Shown here: in pieces, positions 45,714 through 55,908 of the stretch
Position numbering within the stretch: position 1 is the first letter of the stretch
Layout of the letters: each line of letters starts with the position of its first letter
Assembly (NCBI RefSeq): GCF_019834675.1
Contig: NZ_JABUBU010000005.1
Span: 1-64,000, forward strand
Length of the DNA stretch: 64,000 nt
Reading direction: 5' to 3'
From: Rhodococcoides corynebacterioides
Lineage (GTDB): Bacteria > Actinomycetota > Actinomycetes > Mycobacteriales > Mycobacteriaceae
The notes under the pieces: model-generated
The model's database searches: none
Seen by the model: the letters and a program-made list of their open reading frames with translations, nothing else
Told to the model about the DNA's origin: nothing
Made by a program: the position numbers and the translations under genes

Positions 45714-46366
45714 GACCAGGCATCCAATCGGGCTTCGAGGGTGGCCCGAGCGCGCGCGATCTGACCGCGCACCGCGCCGGGCGTCATGGACATGATGTCG
45801 GCGACGTCGACCACCCGCAGACCGTCGACCTCGCGCAGCACCCAGCACGCCCGTTGGCGGGGTGGCATCGTGGCGAGGACCGCGTCCACGGCGACGAGAA
45901 AGGCTGCGCCGGAACAAGTTCTCGACGGGTCGGTGTGCGGGTCGGTGCAGGCACCGTCGACGACGTGGTCGTCGGCCGGCCGCGGAATGCGGCGACGGCG
46001 ATGGTCGAGGGACTTGTGCGAGGTGATCCCGAACAGCCAGGTCCGCAGAGCCGACTCCTGCCGATAGCCGGCGATGGCCTTCCACGCGGCGACGAAACTG
46101 TCCTGCACCACCTCCTCCGCGGCGCCGTGATCGCCGAGCATCGACTCGGCGAACCTCGTCATCGACGGCGCGAACCGCCGCACGATCTCGTCGAAGGCGT
46201 CCCGATCGCCGACGGCCGCAGCTGCGGCCAGTGCGCGGTCGGGCAGCGACGCGAGGTCCAGCGTCGGGAACCGCCCGCCCGGGGCAGGCGCGGGAGCGGA
46301 CGACCCGTCGGCCCCCACCGGCTGCACGGTCTGCACACCGGGCACGCGGGACGGATGCACCAGCAC
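45710..46366 (-). CDS. ECF-type RNA polymerase sigma factor
   Basis: The 218-residue protein has region 2 at about 65-130, with EEVVQDSFVAAWKAIAGYRQ and RTWLFGITSHKSLDHRRR. Region 4 is at about 160-215, with MPPRQRACWVLREVDGLRVVDVADI. Region 3 is absent, as in ECF factors. Several in-frame GTG codons could start it. The first (46366) has a run of seven G's 6 nt upstream and was chosen. It is divergent from an Asp23-like gene and aquaporin, which may be its targets. Confidence 0.87.
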   Translation of the reverse strand: MLVHPSRVPGVQTVQPVGADGSSAPAPAPGGRFPTLDLASLPDRALAAAAAVGDRDAFDEIVRRFAPSMTRFAESMLGDHGAAEEVVQDSFVAAWKAIAGYRQESALRTWLFGITSHKSLDHRRRRIPRPADDHVVDGACTDPHTDPSRTCSGAAFLVAVDAVLATMPPRQRACWVLREVDGLRVVDVADIMSMTPGAVRGQIARARATLEARLDAWS

Positions 46367-46570
46367 GACGCGCCCCCCCGTTCCCGACAGCCCCCGATGC
46401 ACCCACGTCGTGGGCACAACGCACGCGTCGGGATTCCCCGCCCCGCCCCTCCTTACACCCGGATGACGCAGTTCACTCGGTCCCCCGCGTGCGCTTTCCG
46501 CGTCGGCATCCGACTCACGGCCACACGATCCGCATCGCGGGTCGATCGCACACGACACGAAAGGACCTCG

Positions 46571-46972
46571 GTGACCACCCCCCGGACCCCGTCCCGCCGC
46601 CGCCACGTTCCCGCCGGGAGCCGCGGCCGCACCACCGTCGCGCCCGCGGTGGTGGAGACGACGGCCGGCCTGGCCGCGGCGGAGGTGCCGGGGCTGCATC
46701 CCCACCCGGCGCGGGTGGATCGTCGAGCCCCGTCCGCACGCGCACGTCGCGGCGTCACCGCGCGAGTGCGCCACGGCCGGGCCGACATTCGCCTCGACGT
46801 CGTCGCCGACTACGGCGTCCCCATTCCGGAGGTCGCGGCCGACGTCCGACGCGCCGTCGGTGCGGCCGTGTACGCCCGAGCCGGCGTCCGGGTCGACACC
46901 GTCGACGTGGCCGTGCACGACGTCTCCCGTCCGTCCCTCCCCTACCGACCACTCGAGGAGCAGAAGCGATGA
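46571..46972 (+). CDS. Asp23/Gls24 family envelope stress protein
   Basis: A 133-residue protein with the Asp23 pattern. After a basic, disordered N-terminus comes an Ala-rich strand-helix (APAVVETTAGLAAAEVPG). Then follow VTARVRHGRADIRLDVVADYG and the final VYARAGVRVDTVDVAVHDV. GTG is the start, with AAGGAC close upstream. The stop overlaps the aquaporin ATG. The gene is divergent from the ECF sigma gene. Confidence 0.78.
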   Translation: MTTPRTPSRRRHVPAGSRGRTTVAPAVVETTAGLAAAEVPGLHPHPARVDRRAPSARARRGVTARVRHGRADIRLDVVADYGVPIPEVAADVRRAVGAAVYARAGVRVDTVDVAVHDVSRPSLPYRPLEEQKR

Positions 46973-47685
46973 GCAACAACACATCCGACACCACCCCCGC
47001 CCCGATCACCGTCTACGCGGCCGAACTGATCGGCACCGCCGTCCTCGTGATCGGCGGCGTCGGCACCGCCGTTCTCGGCGACGAGGTCGGCACGGTCGGC
47101 ATCGCCCTCGCGTTCGGCCTCACGCTGCTGGCCCTCGCCTTCTTCATCGGGCCGATCTCGGGGTGCCACGTCAACCCCGCCGTCACCCTGGGCGCGCTGA
47201 TCGCCGGGCGCATCGACGCCGCCCGCGCGGCCGGCTACGTCGCCGCGCAGGTGGTGGGCGGAATCCTCGGCGCCGCCGTGGTCTACGCGATCGCCGTGGG
47301 CTCCCCCGCCTACGACCGGTCGGTGGACGGGTTGGGCGCCAACGGCTTCGGGGACGCGTCCACCGGCGGCTTCTCCCTGGCGGCCGTCGCGATCGTCGAG
47401 ATCGTGGCCACCGCGATCCTGGTCCTGGTCGTCCTGGGTACCACCGCGGGCCGCAGCGCCACCGTCGTCGCGGCCGTCCCGATCGGCCTCACGCTGACCG
47501 TGCTGCATCTGATCGCCATCGGGGTCGACGGCACCTCGGTCAACCCGGCGCGCTCGATCGGTCCGGCCCTGTTCACCGGCGGCGACGCCATCGGCCAGGT
47601 CTGGGCGTTCGTGGTCTTCCCGCTGATCGGCGGCCTCGTCGGCGCCGGCCTGCACCGAGTGCTGTTCTCCGCCCGGCGATCCTGA
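46969..47685 (+). CDS. aqpZ: Aquaporin (MIP family)
   Basis: A 238-residue water/glycerol channel of the AqpZ type with six membrane helices. The two pore loops are CHVNPAVTLGALIAG near residue 65 and TSVNPARSIGPALF near 188. The Arg after the second NPA is present. The ATG overlaps the Asp23 stop, so both are co-translated. The gene ends 4 bp before the convergent kdpD stop. Link to osmotic stress is an inference from its neighbours. Confidence 0.9.
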   Translation: MSNNTSDTTPAPITVYAAELIGTAVLVIGGVGTAVLGDEVGTVGIALAFGLTLLALAFFIGPISGCHVNPAVTLGALIAGRIDAARAAGYVAAQVVGGILGAAVVYAIAVGSPAYDRSVDGLGANGFGDASTGGFSLAAVAIVEIVATAILVLVVLGTTAGRSATVVAAVPIGLTLTVLHLIAIGVDGTSVNPARSIGPALFTGGDAIGQVWAFVVFPLIGGLVGAGLHRVLFSARRS

Positions 47686-47689
47686 CCCG

Positions 47690-50179
47690 TCAGGGAATCC
47701 GCGTCGACAACTCCACCGTCATGGTCGCCCCGCCGCCCGCGGTGTCGGACACCGTCACCGTGCCGCCCATGGCCTCGACGAATCCGCGCACCACGGACAG
47801 ACCCAGCCCGACGCCCGTCGTGTTGTCCCGGTCGCCCTGCCGCTGGAACGGCGCGAACACCGCCTCGGCGGCATCCGGCGCGATGCCGGGTCCGTTGTCC
47901 GCCACCGTGATCACGGCGCGGCCGGCCCCGGTATCGGCGGCGGTCACCCGGATCGTCGACTCGGGCGCGTGGCGGACGGCGTTGTCGACGAGGTTGGCGA
48001 GCACCCGTTCGAGCAGCCCGGCATCGGCGGCCACGACGACGTCGTCGACGCCCGTCTCGACGCGGTCGATCGACACGCGGCTGCTCGCCAGGGCGCGCTC
48101 GAGCACGTCGGCCACCGGCACCGCGGTCAGCGTGGGTCGGACGACCCCGGCGGCGAGGCGGGACGAGTCGAGCAGGTTGCCCACCAACGCGGTCAGGTGG
48201 TCGGTCGACTCCTCGATCGTGGCCAGCAGTTCGGCGGTGTCCTCGGCCGAGAACTCCACGTCGGTGCTCCGCAGACTCGACACGGACGCCTTGACGGCCG
48301 CGAGCGGGGTCCGCAGATCGTGGCCGACCGCCGACAGCAGCGCGCGCCGCAGCCGGTCCGCCTCGGCGAGGGCCGCTGCCGCACTGGCCTCCTCGGCCAG
48401 CTCGGCCTGGCGGATCAGGCCGCGGGACTGGTTGGCGACGGCCGTCAGCACCCGTCGATCGTGGGCGCGGGTCGCCGGGCCGGCCAGGAGCAACGTGTAA
48501 TCCCCGTCGGCCGTCGCGACCACGGTGTCGGCATCGTCCGCCGACGTCGGCGGCGCGTCACCCGCCGACCCGACGACGGTCCCGTCGTCGTCGACGAAGG
48601 CCACGGCCTGCTGACCGTAGGTCTCGCGGACGCGTTCGAGCAGCGCCGGCAGATCGGCGCCCCGCAGGACGGTTCCGGCGAACAGCGCCAGCAGTTCCGC
48701 CTCCTGCGATGCGCGCCGAGCCTCCCGCGACCGCCGGGTCGCCGCGTCGACGAGCACTGCCACGGCGACCGCCATGATGAGCAGCACGACGGTGGTGACG
48801 AAGTTGTCGGGCTCGGCGATCGTGAAGCTGTAGCGAGGCTCGGCGAAGAAGAAGTTCAGCAGCAGCCCGGCGATCAGGGCGGACAGCGCCGCGGGGATCA
48901 CGCCGCCGAGCAACGCCACGGCGAGCACCACGACGAAGAACAGCGCGCTCTCGCCACCCAGTTCGAGGTAGGGGTCCACCAGCATCATGGCGAGCGCGGA
49001 CAGCACCGGCACCACCACGGCCGCCACCCACGCCAGCACGCGGCGACGCGCGGTGTCCGGACGCAGAAGGCGTCGCCACCGCCATCCGCCGCCCATCTCG
49101 GCGTGCGTGACCATGTGCACGTCGATCTTTCCCGAGTCGGCGATGACGGCCGCACCGATCCCCTCGTCGAGGATGCGTGCCCACCGCGAGCGTCGCGACG
49201 TGCCGATGACGAGCTGCGTCGCGTTGGCGCCGCGGGCGAAATCGAGCAGCGTGGCCGGGACGTCGTCGCCGACGACGCTGTGCATGCTCGCGCCCAGCGC
49301 GGCGGCGAGCCGACGCACCTTGCCCATCTGCGGGGCCGAGACGCCGGCGAGCCCGTCGCCGCGCACCACGTGCAGCACCATGAGCTCGGCGCTCGACTTG
49401 GCCGCGATGCGGCGAGCCCGACGTACCAGGGTCTCCGACTCGGGACCGCCGGTGACCGCGACCACCACACGCTCGCGGGCCTCCCAGGTGTCCGTGATGT
49501 GGTGTGCCGAGCGGTATTTCGCCAGGGCGGCGTCCACCTGGTCGGCGATCCACAGCAGCGCCAGTTCCCGCAGCGCGGTGAGGTTGCCCTGCCGGAAGTA
49601 GTTCGAGAGCGCGGCGTCGACCTTGTCCGGGGCGTAGACGTTGCCGTGAACCAGGCGGCGTCGCAACGCCTCCGGAGCGACGTCGACCAGTTCCACCTGC
49701 TCGGCGCCGCGCACCACGGCGTCGGGGACCGTCTCGCGCTGCCGGACCCCGGTGATCTGCTCGACGACGTCGTTCAGACTCTCGAGGTGCTGGACGTTGA
49801 CGGTGCTGACGACGTCTATACCGGCGGCCAGGATGTCCTCGACGTCCTGCCAGCGCTTCTCGCGCCGGCTGCCCGGAGTGTTGGTGTGGGCCAGCTCGTC
49901 GACCAGCACGAGGGCCGGCGCTCGGGCGATCACGGCGTCGACGTCGAGCTCGCGGGCCTCCGCACCGCGGTAGCGCACGGTCCGCAGCGGGACCTGCTCG
50001 ATACCGTCGAGCAGCTCCGCGGTGTGGACGCGGCCGTGGGTCTCGATGACCCCGGCCACCACGTCGCAGCCGCGGCCCTTCCGTCGGTGCGCCTCCCCCA
50101 GCATCGCGTACGTCTTGCCGACGCCGGGGGCGGCACCGAGGTAGATCCGGAGTTCGCCCCTGGTGCTCACGTCGTCCAT
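47690..50179 (-). CDS. kdpD: Osmosensitive K+ channel sensor histidine kinase KdpD
   Basis: The 829-residue protein has an N-terminal KdpD domain with Walker A LGAAPGVGKTYAML near 15-28, and VLVDELAHTNTPGSRR near 92. A universal stress (Usp-like) domain lies at about 225-345. Four membrane helices lie at about 370-475. A GAF-like region and HisKA follow, with the phospho-acceptor in GHDLRTPLAAVKASVSSL near 630. The HATPase block ends in DNTTGVGLGLSVVRGF. The gene normally pairs with kdpE, but no response regulator follows it here. It lies 23 bp after kdpC. Confidence 0.95.
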   Translation of the reverse strand: MDDVSTRGELRIYLGAAPGVGKTYAMLGEAHRRKGRGCDVVAGVIETHGRVHTAELLDGIEQVPLRTVRYRGAEARELDVDAVIARAPALVLVDELAHTNTPGSRREKRWQDVEDILAAGIDVVSTVNVQHLESLNDVVEQITGVRQRETVPDAVVRGAEQVELVDVAPEALRRRLVHGNVYAPDKVDAALSNYFRQGNLTALRELALLWIADQVDAALAKYRSAHHITDTWEARERVVVAVTGGPESETLVRRARRIAAKSSAELMVLHVVRGDGLAGVSAPQMGKVRRLAAALGASMHSVVGDDVPATLLDFARGANATQLVIGTSRRSRWARILDEGIGAAVIADSGKIDVHMVTHAEMGGGWRWRRLLRPDTARRRVLAWVAAVVVPVLSALAMMLVDPYLELGGESALFFVVVLAVALLGGVIPAALSALIAGLLLNFFFAEPRYSFTIAEPDNFVTTVVLLIMAVAVAVLVDAATRRSREARRASQEAELLALFAGTVLRGADLPALLERVRETYGQQAVAFVDDDGTVVGSAGDAPPTSADDADTVVATADGDYTLLLAGPATRAHDRRVLTAVANQSRGLIRQAELAEEASAAAALAEADRLRRALLSAVGHDLRTPLAAVKASVSSLRSTDVEFSAEDTAELLATIEESTDHLTALVGNLLDSSRLAAGVVRPTLTAVPVADVLERALASSRVSIDRVETGVDDVVVAADAGLLERVLANLVDNAVRHAPESTIRVTAADTGAGRAVITVADNGPGIAPDAAEAVFAPFQRQGDRDNTTGVGLGLSVVRGFVEAMGGTVTVSDTAGGGATMTVELSTRIP

Positions 50180-50202
50180 CGAACCGTGTGACGTCTCGGT
50201 TG

Positions 50203-50841
50203 TCAGGAGGGGGTGCAGGTCGGCGCGGTGAGACCGAGCGCGACGTTGAGCTCGGGCACGTTCACCGCCTCGGCGCCGAGAAAGCCGAACTGTCGTCCGT
50301 CGGTGTGCTCGGCGACCAGAGCCCGCACGTCGTCCTCCGATCGGCCGGTGACCGCGGCGACCCGCGGCACCTGGATCGCCGCGTAGGCCGGACTGATGTG
50401 GGGGTCGATTCCGGATCCGGAGCCGGTCACGGCGTCCACCGGAACGGCTTCCGGCGCGACGTTCTCCCGCTCGGCGACGGCGGCGCGTCGCTGCTCGACG
50501 AACGAGGCCAGGATCTCGCTGCTCGGCCCCTGGTTGGTCGGCAACGCCGCCGAGGGGTCGCCGGGGGCGAACGCGTCGTCGTCGGCGACCGACCCGGTCA
50601 CCCGCGCGTGGAAGTACGGGTCCGGTTCACCGTCGGGCACCTGCGGATCGACCCCCACCAGCGAGCTGCCGACGACGCATCCGTTCGCATCGCGCAGTGC
50701 CGATCCTTCGGCGCTGTCGGTGCCGAGGCGCGAGACCGCCCACACCGCAGCGGGATACGCGATGCCGAGGATCACCGTCAGTGCGAGCAGCACCGACAGG
50801 CCGGCGACGATCTGTCCGAGAAAGCGTTGAGTCCAGCGCAT
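50203..50841 (-). CDS. kdpC: Potassium-transporting ATPase C chain
   Basis: KdpC is the small stabilising subunit of the KdpFABC pump. The 212 residues have one membrane helix near 12-33 (VAGLSVLLALTVILGIAYP), the family element GSSLVG near 57 and the ending VNVPELNVALG. SGSGIDPHISPAYA near 140 is another KdpC mark. The ATG follows kdpB by 2 bp. Confidence 0.94.
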   Translation of the reverse strand: MRWTQRFLGQIVAGLSVLLALTVILGIAYPAAVWAVSRLGTDSAEGSALRDANGCVVGSSLVGVDPQVPDGEPDPYFHARVTGSVADDDAFAPGDPSAALPTNQGPSSEILASFVEQRRAAVAERENVAPEAVPVDAVTGSGSGIDPHISPAYAAIQVPRVAAVTGRSEDDVRALVAEHTDGRQFGFLGAEAVNVPELNVALGLTAPTCTPS

Positions 50842-50843
50842 GA

Positions 50844-52937
50844 TCAGCCCATTCCGGGAACGAGTCGGACGACGAGGTCGATGAGCCAGATCCCGACGAA
50901 CGGGGTCACCACCCCACCCACGCCGTAGACGAGGAGATTCCGTCGCAGTAGCGCCGAGGCGCCCGCCGGGGTGTAGCGCACGCCCTTCAGCGCCAGCGGG
51001 ATCAACCCGATGATGACGAGCGCATTGAAGATCACGGCGGAGAGAATGGCCGACTGCGGTGTCGCCAGTCCCATGATGTTCAGTGCTCCGAGCTGCGGGT
51101 AGACGCCGCTGAACAGGGCGGGAAGGATCGCGAAGTACTTGGCCAGATCGTTCGCCAGCGAGAACGTCGTCAGCGCGCCGCGCGTGATGAGCAACTGCTT
51201 GCCGATCTCGACGATCTCGATCAACTTGGTGGGATCGGAATCCAGATCCACCATGTTCCCGGCCTCCTTGGCCGCCGACGTGCCGGTGTTCATCGCGACA
51301 CCGACGTCGGCCTGCGCGAGGGCGGGGGCGTCGTTGGTGCCGTCGCCGGTCATCGCGACCAGCCGCCCGCCCTCCTGCTCGGACCGGATGAGGGCCAGCT
51401 TGTCCTCCGGCGTCGCCTCGGCCAGGTAGTCGTCCACTCCGGCCTGCGCGGCGATGGATGCCGCGGTGAGCGGATTGTCACCGGTGACCATGACGGTGCG
51501 AATGCCCATGGCGCGCAACTGCGCGAACCGGTCGGCGATGTTCGGCTTCACCACGTCGGAGAGCTCGACGACGCCGAGGACCCGGGCGGAACCGGACGAC
51601 GCCGTGGCCACGACGAGCGGCGTACCGCCCCTGCGGGCGATCTCCTCGGCCGTGTCGTCCACCGCCGGGTCGACGGTGCCGCCCTGCTCCCGCACCCACG
51701 CCAGCACGGAGTCGGTGGCGCCCTTGCGGACTCGATCGCCGTTCAGGTCGACGCCGCTCATGCGGGTCTGGGCCGTGAACGCCACGAATTCGCCGCGGGT
51801 CTCCTCGTCGGTGGCGGACGCGGGCAGCTCGTGGTCCCGCACGCAGAGCTCGACGATGCTGCGTCCCTCCGGGGTGCCGTCGGCCAGCGAGGACAGCCGG
51901 GCGGCCGCGGCGAGCGCGCCGACGTCGACGCCCGGTGCCGGATGCAGGCCCGTCGCCCGGCGGTTGCCGTAGGTGATGGTGCCGGTCTTGTCCATGAGCA
52001 GGGTGTCGATGTCACCGGCCGCCTCGACGGCCCGCCCGGACATGGCCAGGACGTTGCGCTGCACCAGGCGGTCCATGCCCGCGATGCCGATGGCCGACAG
52101 CAGTGCGCCGATGGTGGTCGGGATGAGGCAGACCAGCAACGCGATGAGCTGGATCGGATCCGCGGCACGCCCGGCGTAGGCGCCCATCGGTCCGATCGCC
52201 ACGACGGCGAGCAGGAACACGATGGTGAGCGAGGCCAGCAGGATGTTCAGCGCGATCTCGTTGGGCGTCTTCTGCCGAGCGGCGCCCTCGACGAGCGCGA
52301 TCATGCGGTCGACGAACGTCTGGCCCTGCGCCGCCGTGATTCTCACGACGATGCGGTCCGACAGCACGGTGGTGCCGCCCGTCACCGCGGAGCGATCGCC
52401 GCCCGATTCACGGACGACGGGCGCGGACTCGCCGGTGATCGCCGACTCGTCCACCGTGGCGATGCCCTCGACGACGTCGCCGTCGCCGGGGATGGTCTCG
52501 CCCGCGACGACCACCACCTCGTCACCGACGGCGAGGACGGTGGCCGACACCTCCTCGGTGTCGCCGCCGGCGATGCGGCGACGAGCGACGGTGTCGCGCT
52601 TGACCGCTCGCAGGCTCGCCGCCTGCGCCTTGCCTCGTCCCTCGGCCACCGATTCGGCGAGGTTGGCGAAGATCAGGGTGAACCAGAGCCACACCGCCAC
52701 GGCCCACGCGAAGACCGACGGGTCCAGCGCCGCCAACACGGTGGTGGCCACCGAGCCCACCAGGACCACGAACATCACCGGGTTGCGGGCGAGGTGGCGC
52801 GGGTCGAGCTTCGCGCACGCCGTCGGGAGCGAGGTCACCATGCGGCGTGGACTGAAGTAGCCGGTGCGGACCGGGGCGACGGCCTCGCCCTCGGTGGGGG
52901 TCACCGGATCGAGCGGAGTGAGAGTCGTGAACGTCAT
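50844..52937 (-). CDS. kdpB: Potassium-transporting ATPase B chain
   Basis: The P-type ATPase subunit that hydrolyses ATP. The 697-residue protein has the phosphorylation motif [12 protein letters not shown] near 306. The TGES motif is in [10 protein letters not shown] near 163 and the Kdp-type [18 protein letters not shown] near 267. The hinge [18 protein letters not shown] is near 515. Its ATG overlaps the kdpA stop (ATGA). The start giving MTFTTLTPL was used; the longer open frame reads through kdpA in another frame. Confidence 0.96.
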   Translation of the reverse strand: MTFTTLTPLDPVTPTEGEAVAPVRTGYFSPRRMVTSLPTACAKLDPRHLARNPVMFVVLVGSVATTVLAALDPSVFAWAVAVWLWFTLIFANLAESVAEGRGKAQAASLRAVKRDTVARRRIAGGDTEEVSATVLAVGDEVVVVAGETIPGDGDVVEGIATVDESAITGESAPVVRESGGDRSAVTGGTTVLSDRIVVRITAAQGQTFVDRMIALVEGAARQKTPNEIALNILLASLTIVFLLAVVAIGPMGAYAGRAADPIQLIALLVCLIPTTIGALLSAIGIAGMDRLVQRNVLAMSGRAVEAAGDIDTLLMDKTGTITYGNRRATGLHPAPGVDVGALAAAARLSSLADGTPEGRSIVELCVRDHELPASATDEETRGEFVAFTAQTRMSGVDLNGDRVRKGATDSVLAWVREQGGTVDPAVDDTAEEIARRGGTPLVVATASSGSARVLGVVELSDVVKPNIADRFAQLRAMGIRTVMVTGDNPLTAASIAAQAGVDDYLAEATPEDKLALIRSEQEGGRLVAMTGDGTNDAPALAQADVGVAMNTGTSAAKEAGNMVDLDSDPTKLIEIVEIGKQLLITRGALTTFSLANDLAKYFAILPALFSGVYPQLGALNIMGLATPQSAILSAVIFNALVIIGLIPLALKGVRYTPAGASALLRRNLLVYGVGGVVTPFVGIWLIDLVVRLVPGMG

Positions 52938-54691
52938 TGCACTGCCTCTGCGATGGGGCCCAGCGCGAGCGCCGGGAAGAACGTGAGCGCGGCCACGAGG
53001 ACCACGGTGCCGAGCAGGAGCGTCGCGAACAGCGGACCGGTCGTCGGGAGCGTGCCCGGATTCGGCGGGGTGCGCTTGGTGGTGACCAGGGATCCGGCGA
53101 GCGCGAGCACCAGCACGATCGGCAGGAACCGGCCGAGGAGCATGGCGAGGCCGAGCGAGGTCTGGAACCAGTCGCTGGTGACGGTGAGGCCGCCGAAGGC
53201 GCTGCCGTTGTTGTTGGCCGCCGAGGCGAACGCGTAGAGCACCTCGGTGAAGCCGTGGATCGACCCCGGCGTGCCGGGGTCTCCCGAGTTCCCCTGGTAC
53301 CCGGTGGTCGAGGGGAGCAACACCGTGACGGACGTCCCGATCAACACCAGTGCCGGCATGACGAGCACCGACAGTGCAGCGAGGGTGATCTGCCGGCGGC
53401 CGATCTTCTTGCCCAGGTACTCCGGGGTCCGGCCGACCAGCAGGCCACCGACGAAGACGGCGACGATCGCGAGCACCAGCAGTCCGTAGAGACCGGTTCC
53501 GACGCCACCCGGGGCGATCTCGCCGACGAGCATGTTGAGCAGGACCGCGCCGCCGCCGAGCGGCGACATGCTGTCGTGGGCCGAATTGACCGCTCCCGTG
53601 GACGTTCCCGTGGTGGCGACGGCGAAGAGCGTCGAGCCGGGGATACCGAACCGGACCTCCTTGCCTTCCATCATCGAGCCGGCGGCCTCGGCCGCGACGC
53701 CCCGCGCACCGGCCTCGGCCGCGGCGGTGACGGCGAGCAGCGCTGCGAACAGTGCCCCCATGACGGCGAGGAGTGTCAGGCCCTGTCGACGGTCGCCAAC
53801 CATCGTGCCGAAGGTGCGCGTGAGGGCCACCGGGATCAGCAGGATGGCGAGGATCTCGACGACGTTGCTCAGCGGCGTCGGGTTCTCGAACGGGTGGGCG
53901 GAGTTGGCGGCGAGGATGCCGCCACCGTTGGTGCCCAGTTCCTTGATCGCCTCCTGCGAGGCGACCGGGGCGAGGGCGTTGGTGACGGAGGACCCGTCGA
54001 GACCCGTCGCGGTGAAACCGGTGGAGAAGGACTGAATCACGCCTTGCGTCAACAGGATCAGGGCGATCACGAACGACAGGGGCAGCAGGATGCGCAGGGT
54101 GCCTCGGACCAGGTCGACCCAGAAGTTGCCCAGTTCGCCGCCCACGCGCACCCGGACGAATCCCCGAATGACCGCGGCCGCGACGGCCAGGCCGACGGCA
54201 GCGGACACGAAGTTCTGCACCGCCAGACCCACCGGCTGGGTGAGGTTGGACATCGTCGTCTCCGGGACGTACGACTGCCAGTTGGTGTTGGCCACGAACG
54301 AGATCGCGGTGTTGAACGCCACCGACGGGCTCACCCCCGGCAGCGCACCGTTCAGCGGCAGCACACCCTGCATCCGCTGCAGCAGGTAGAGGAAGAACAC
54401 GCTCGCGGCGGAGAAGCCGAGCACCGACATGGAGTAGCCGATCCACGTCTGCTCCGCGCGGGGGTCGATGCGGCACACGCGGTAGATCAGGGACTCGACG
54501 CGGGAGTCGGTGCGGGGACGGGTCCGGGTGCGCAAGGCGGTGCCGCCGCCGGTGTCGGGGTCGACACGGGGGTCGTCGTCGCCGGGGGACGCGTACACCC
54601 GAGCCATGTAGTTGCCCAACGGCACGTACGCGGCGGCGAGCACGATCACGACAGCGGCGATCTGCAGGCCGGCCGCCAGTGCGGGCGACAT
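52934..54691 (-). CDS. kdpA: Potassium-transporting ATPase A chain
   Basis: The K+ translocating channel-like subunit, 585 residues with ten predicted membrane helices. K+ selectivity loops are recognisable: TNTNWQSY-like in [13 protein letters not shown] near 125, and [20 protein letters not shown] near 265. [15 protein letters not shown] and [12 protein letters not shown] mark the later filters. The ATG overlaps the kdpF stop by ATGA. High affinity is the known family role. Confidence 0.96.
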   Translation of the reverse strand: MSPALAAGLQIAAVVIVLAAAYVPLGNYMARVYASPGDDDPRVDPDTGGGTALRTRTRPRTDSRVESLIYRVCRIDPRAEQTWIGYSMSVLGFSAASVFFLYLLQRMQGVLPLNGALPGVSPSVAFNTAISFVANTNWQSYVPETTMSNLTQPVGLAVQNFVSAAVGLAVAAAVIRGFVRVRVGGELGNFWVDLVRGTLRILLPLSFVIALILLTQGVIQSFSTGFTATGLDGSSVTNALAPVASQEAIKELGTNGGGILAANSAHPFENPTPLSNVVEILAILLIPVALTRTFGTMVGDRRQGLTLLAVMGALFAALLAVTAAAEAGARGVAAEAAGSMMEGKEVRFGIPGSTLFAVATTGTSTGAVNSAHDSMSPLGGGAVLLNMLVGEIAPGGVGTGLYGLLVLAIVAVFVGGLLVGRTPEYLGKKIGRRQITLAALSVLVMPALVLIGTSVTVLLPSTTGYQGNSGDPGTPGSIHGFTEVLYAFASAANNNGSAFGGLTVTSDWFQTSLGLAMLLGRFLPIVLVLALAGSLVTTKRTPPNPGTLPTTGPLFATLLLGTVVLVAALTFFPALALGPIAEAVQ

Positions 54692-54789
54692 CAGAACCGC
54701 TCGGGATCGAGCAGGGCGACCAGCAGGTAGATCACCAGAGCCGCGGACACCGCCACCAGGATCACGCTGGTGGCGCCGTCGACGGTCAT
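54691..54789 (-). CDS. kdpF: Potassium-transporting ATPase F chain
   Basis: The 32-residue frame is a single membrane helix, with an opening [17 protein letters not shown] and the typical end [11 protein letters not shown], where family members have the LhPEKF motif. It overlaps kdpA and the preceding small gene by 4 bp each. It is short but the terminal motif makes the call firm. Confidence 0.88.
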   Translation of the reverse strand: MTVDGATSVILVAVSAALVIYLLVALLDPERF

Positions 54790-54890
54790 CGCCCGCCACC
54801 CGTCGTGGGGGAGGTGGCGAGGGCACGCACGAGCGCCACGCAGACGCCGAACCCTCCCGCTGCCACCAGGAGATACGCCAGATCGGCCAT
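54786..54890 (-). CDS. Small membrane protein before kdpF (34 aa)
   Basis: The frame starts MADLAYLLVAAGGFGVCV, one hydrophobic helix, and ends TSPTTGGGR. It overlaps kdpF by ATGA, so it is the first gene of the kdp operon. It resembles small unnamed proteins at the same place in other actinobacterial kdp operons. A role in pump assembly is a guess. Confidence 0.65.
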   Translation of the reverse strand: MADLAYLLVAAGGFGVCVALVRALATSPTTGGGR

Positions 54891-55061
54891 CGGAGTCGAT
54901 GCCTCTTTCGGTCGGCCATCGGAGCGGGTTCGCTCCGACACCGCCGGCGGGTCGCGCGGCGGTCGTGTTCTGTCTACGACCGACCGCCGACCCGGAGAGG
55001 GCTCCTTACGCGTCCTTGATGCCGGGGAGGCTCGTCATGACGCGGTGCTGACGGAGGATGC

Positions 55062-55193
55062 TCAAGCGTCTTCTTCCGGTTCGAAGGTGGAGTCCTCGGA
55101 ATGGCCGACGGCCACGCCCTCGTCGGTGTCGGGGATGGTGTTGTCCTCGCCGAGGCCGCCGTCGTTCTCGTTCTCGTGCCGGGGTTCGGTCAT
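55062..55193 (-). CDS. Small acidic protein (43 aa)
   Basis: The 43 residues begin MTEPRHENENDGGLGEDN and end EDSTFEPEEDA, about one third Asp/Glu. It has no hydrophobic core and is probably disordered. AGGAG stands 7 nt before the ATG, which supports translation. The ending appears conserved in rhodococcal relatives as I remember them; this should be checked. It is upstream of the kdp genes on the same strand. Confidence 0.6.
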   Translation of the reverse strand: MTEPRHENENDGGLGEDNTIPDTDEGVAVGHSEDSTFEPEEDA

Positions 55194-55285
55194 GGTGCGC
55201 TCCTGTTCGTGGGGTCGAACGGGGTGCCCGTCCTCCGCGCGGTCAAACGCGGGCGTAGCGTGCGCCGTGGACCAGGAGGCACGAG

Positions 55286-55903
55286 GTGGGAACCCGCTAC
55301 CCGCAGTTGATCTTCGGCGAGCACGCCCGGCGCCGTCAGGGCGAGGCCGTGCGCTCGGGCGCGTGGTCGGTCGACGGCGACCCCGGCCCGCAGGAACTCA
55401 CGGAGCGCGAACTCACGCTGATCCGCGGTGCATTCCAGTTCCACCTCGGCACGATCACGCCGCACGGGTGGCCGTACGTCCAATATCGCAGCGGACCAGT
55501 GGGTTTCCTGCGCCACCTCGGCGGACGCACCCTCGGGTTCGCCGACCATCGCGGCAACCAGCAGTACGCCAGCGTCGGCAACATCGAGTCCACGGGCCGC
55601 GTCGCGCTCTACCTCGCGGACCTGCCGCGCCGGCAGCGACTGAAGGTGTTCGGCACCGCCACCGTGGTCGACGAGGCGGACGATCCGGCCCTGCTCGAGC
55701 GGCTGCGCACCCTCGACGACGGCAGCCGGGTCGGCGCGACGTGCGAGCGCAGCATCCTGATCGACGTCGAGGCCTTCGACTGGAACTGCGCCCGCAGCCT
55801 GGTACCGCAGTACACCGAGGAGCAGGTGCGGCGGCGGGTCCAGCCGTACATCGACGAGATCGCCGCGTTGCAGGCGGAGATCGCGCGGCTGCGGGAGGGC
55901 TGA
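55286..55903 (+). CDS. Pyridoxamine 5'-phosphate oxidase family protein
   Basis: A 205-residue flavin-binding split-barrel protein, with FHLGTITPHGWPYVQYR near 52, RTLGFADHRGNQQYASVGN near 80 and DLPRRQRLKVFGTATVVDE near 110. The C-terminus is a coiled helix (DEIAALQAEIARLRE). AGGAGG lies 6 nt before the GTG start. Members may use FMN or F420; the sequence does not decide. It stands alone and ends in a dispersed palindromic repeat. Confidence 0.82.
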   Translation: MGTRYPQLIFGEHARRRQGEAVRSGAWSVDGDPGPQELTERELTLIRGAFQFHLGTITPHGWPYVQYRSGPVGFLRHLGGRTLGFADHRGNQQYASVGNIESTGRVALYLADLPRRQRLKVFGTATVVDEADDPALLERLRTLDDGSRVGATCERSILIDVEAFDWNCARSLVPQYTEEQVRRRVQPYIDEIAALQAEIARLREG

Positions 55904-55908
55904 GCCCC

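Noticed and set aside
45710-46984. A 424-codon version of the sigma factor
   Set aside because: The extra N-terminal part runs antisense through the Asp23 gene and has no sigma features. The shorter start has a G-rich ribosome binding site.
54891-55061. A ydaO-type (cyclic di-AMP) or other riboswitch ahead of the kdp operon
   Set aside because: The gap has a small hairpin (GGAGCG/CGCTCC) but none of the conserved ydaO sequence blocks could be found by eye.
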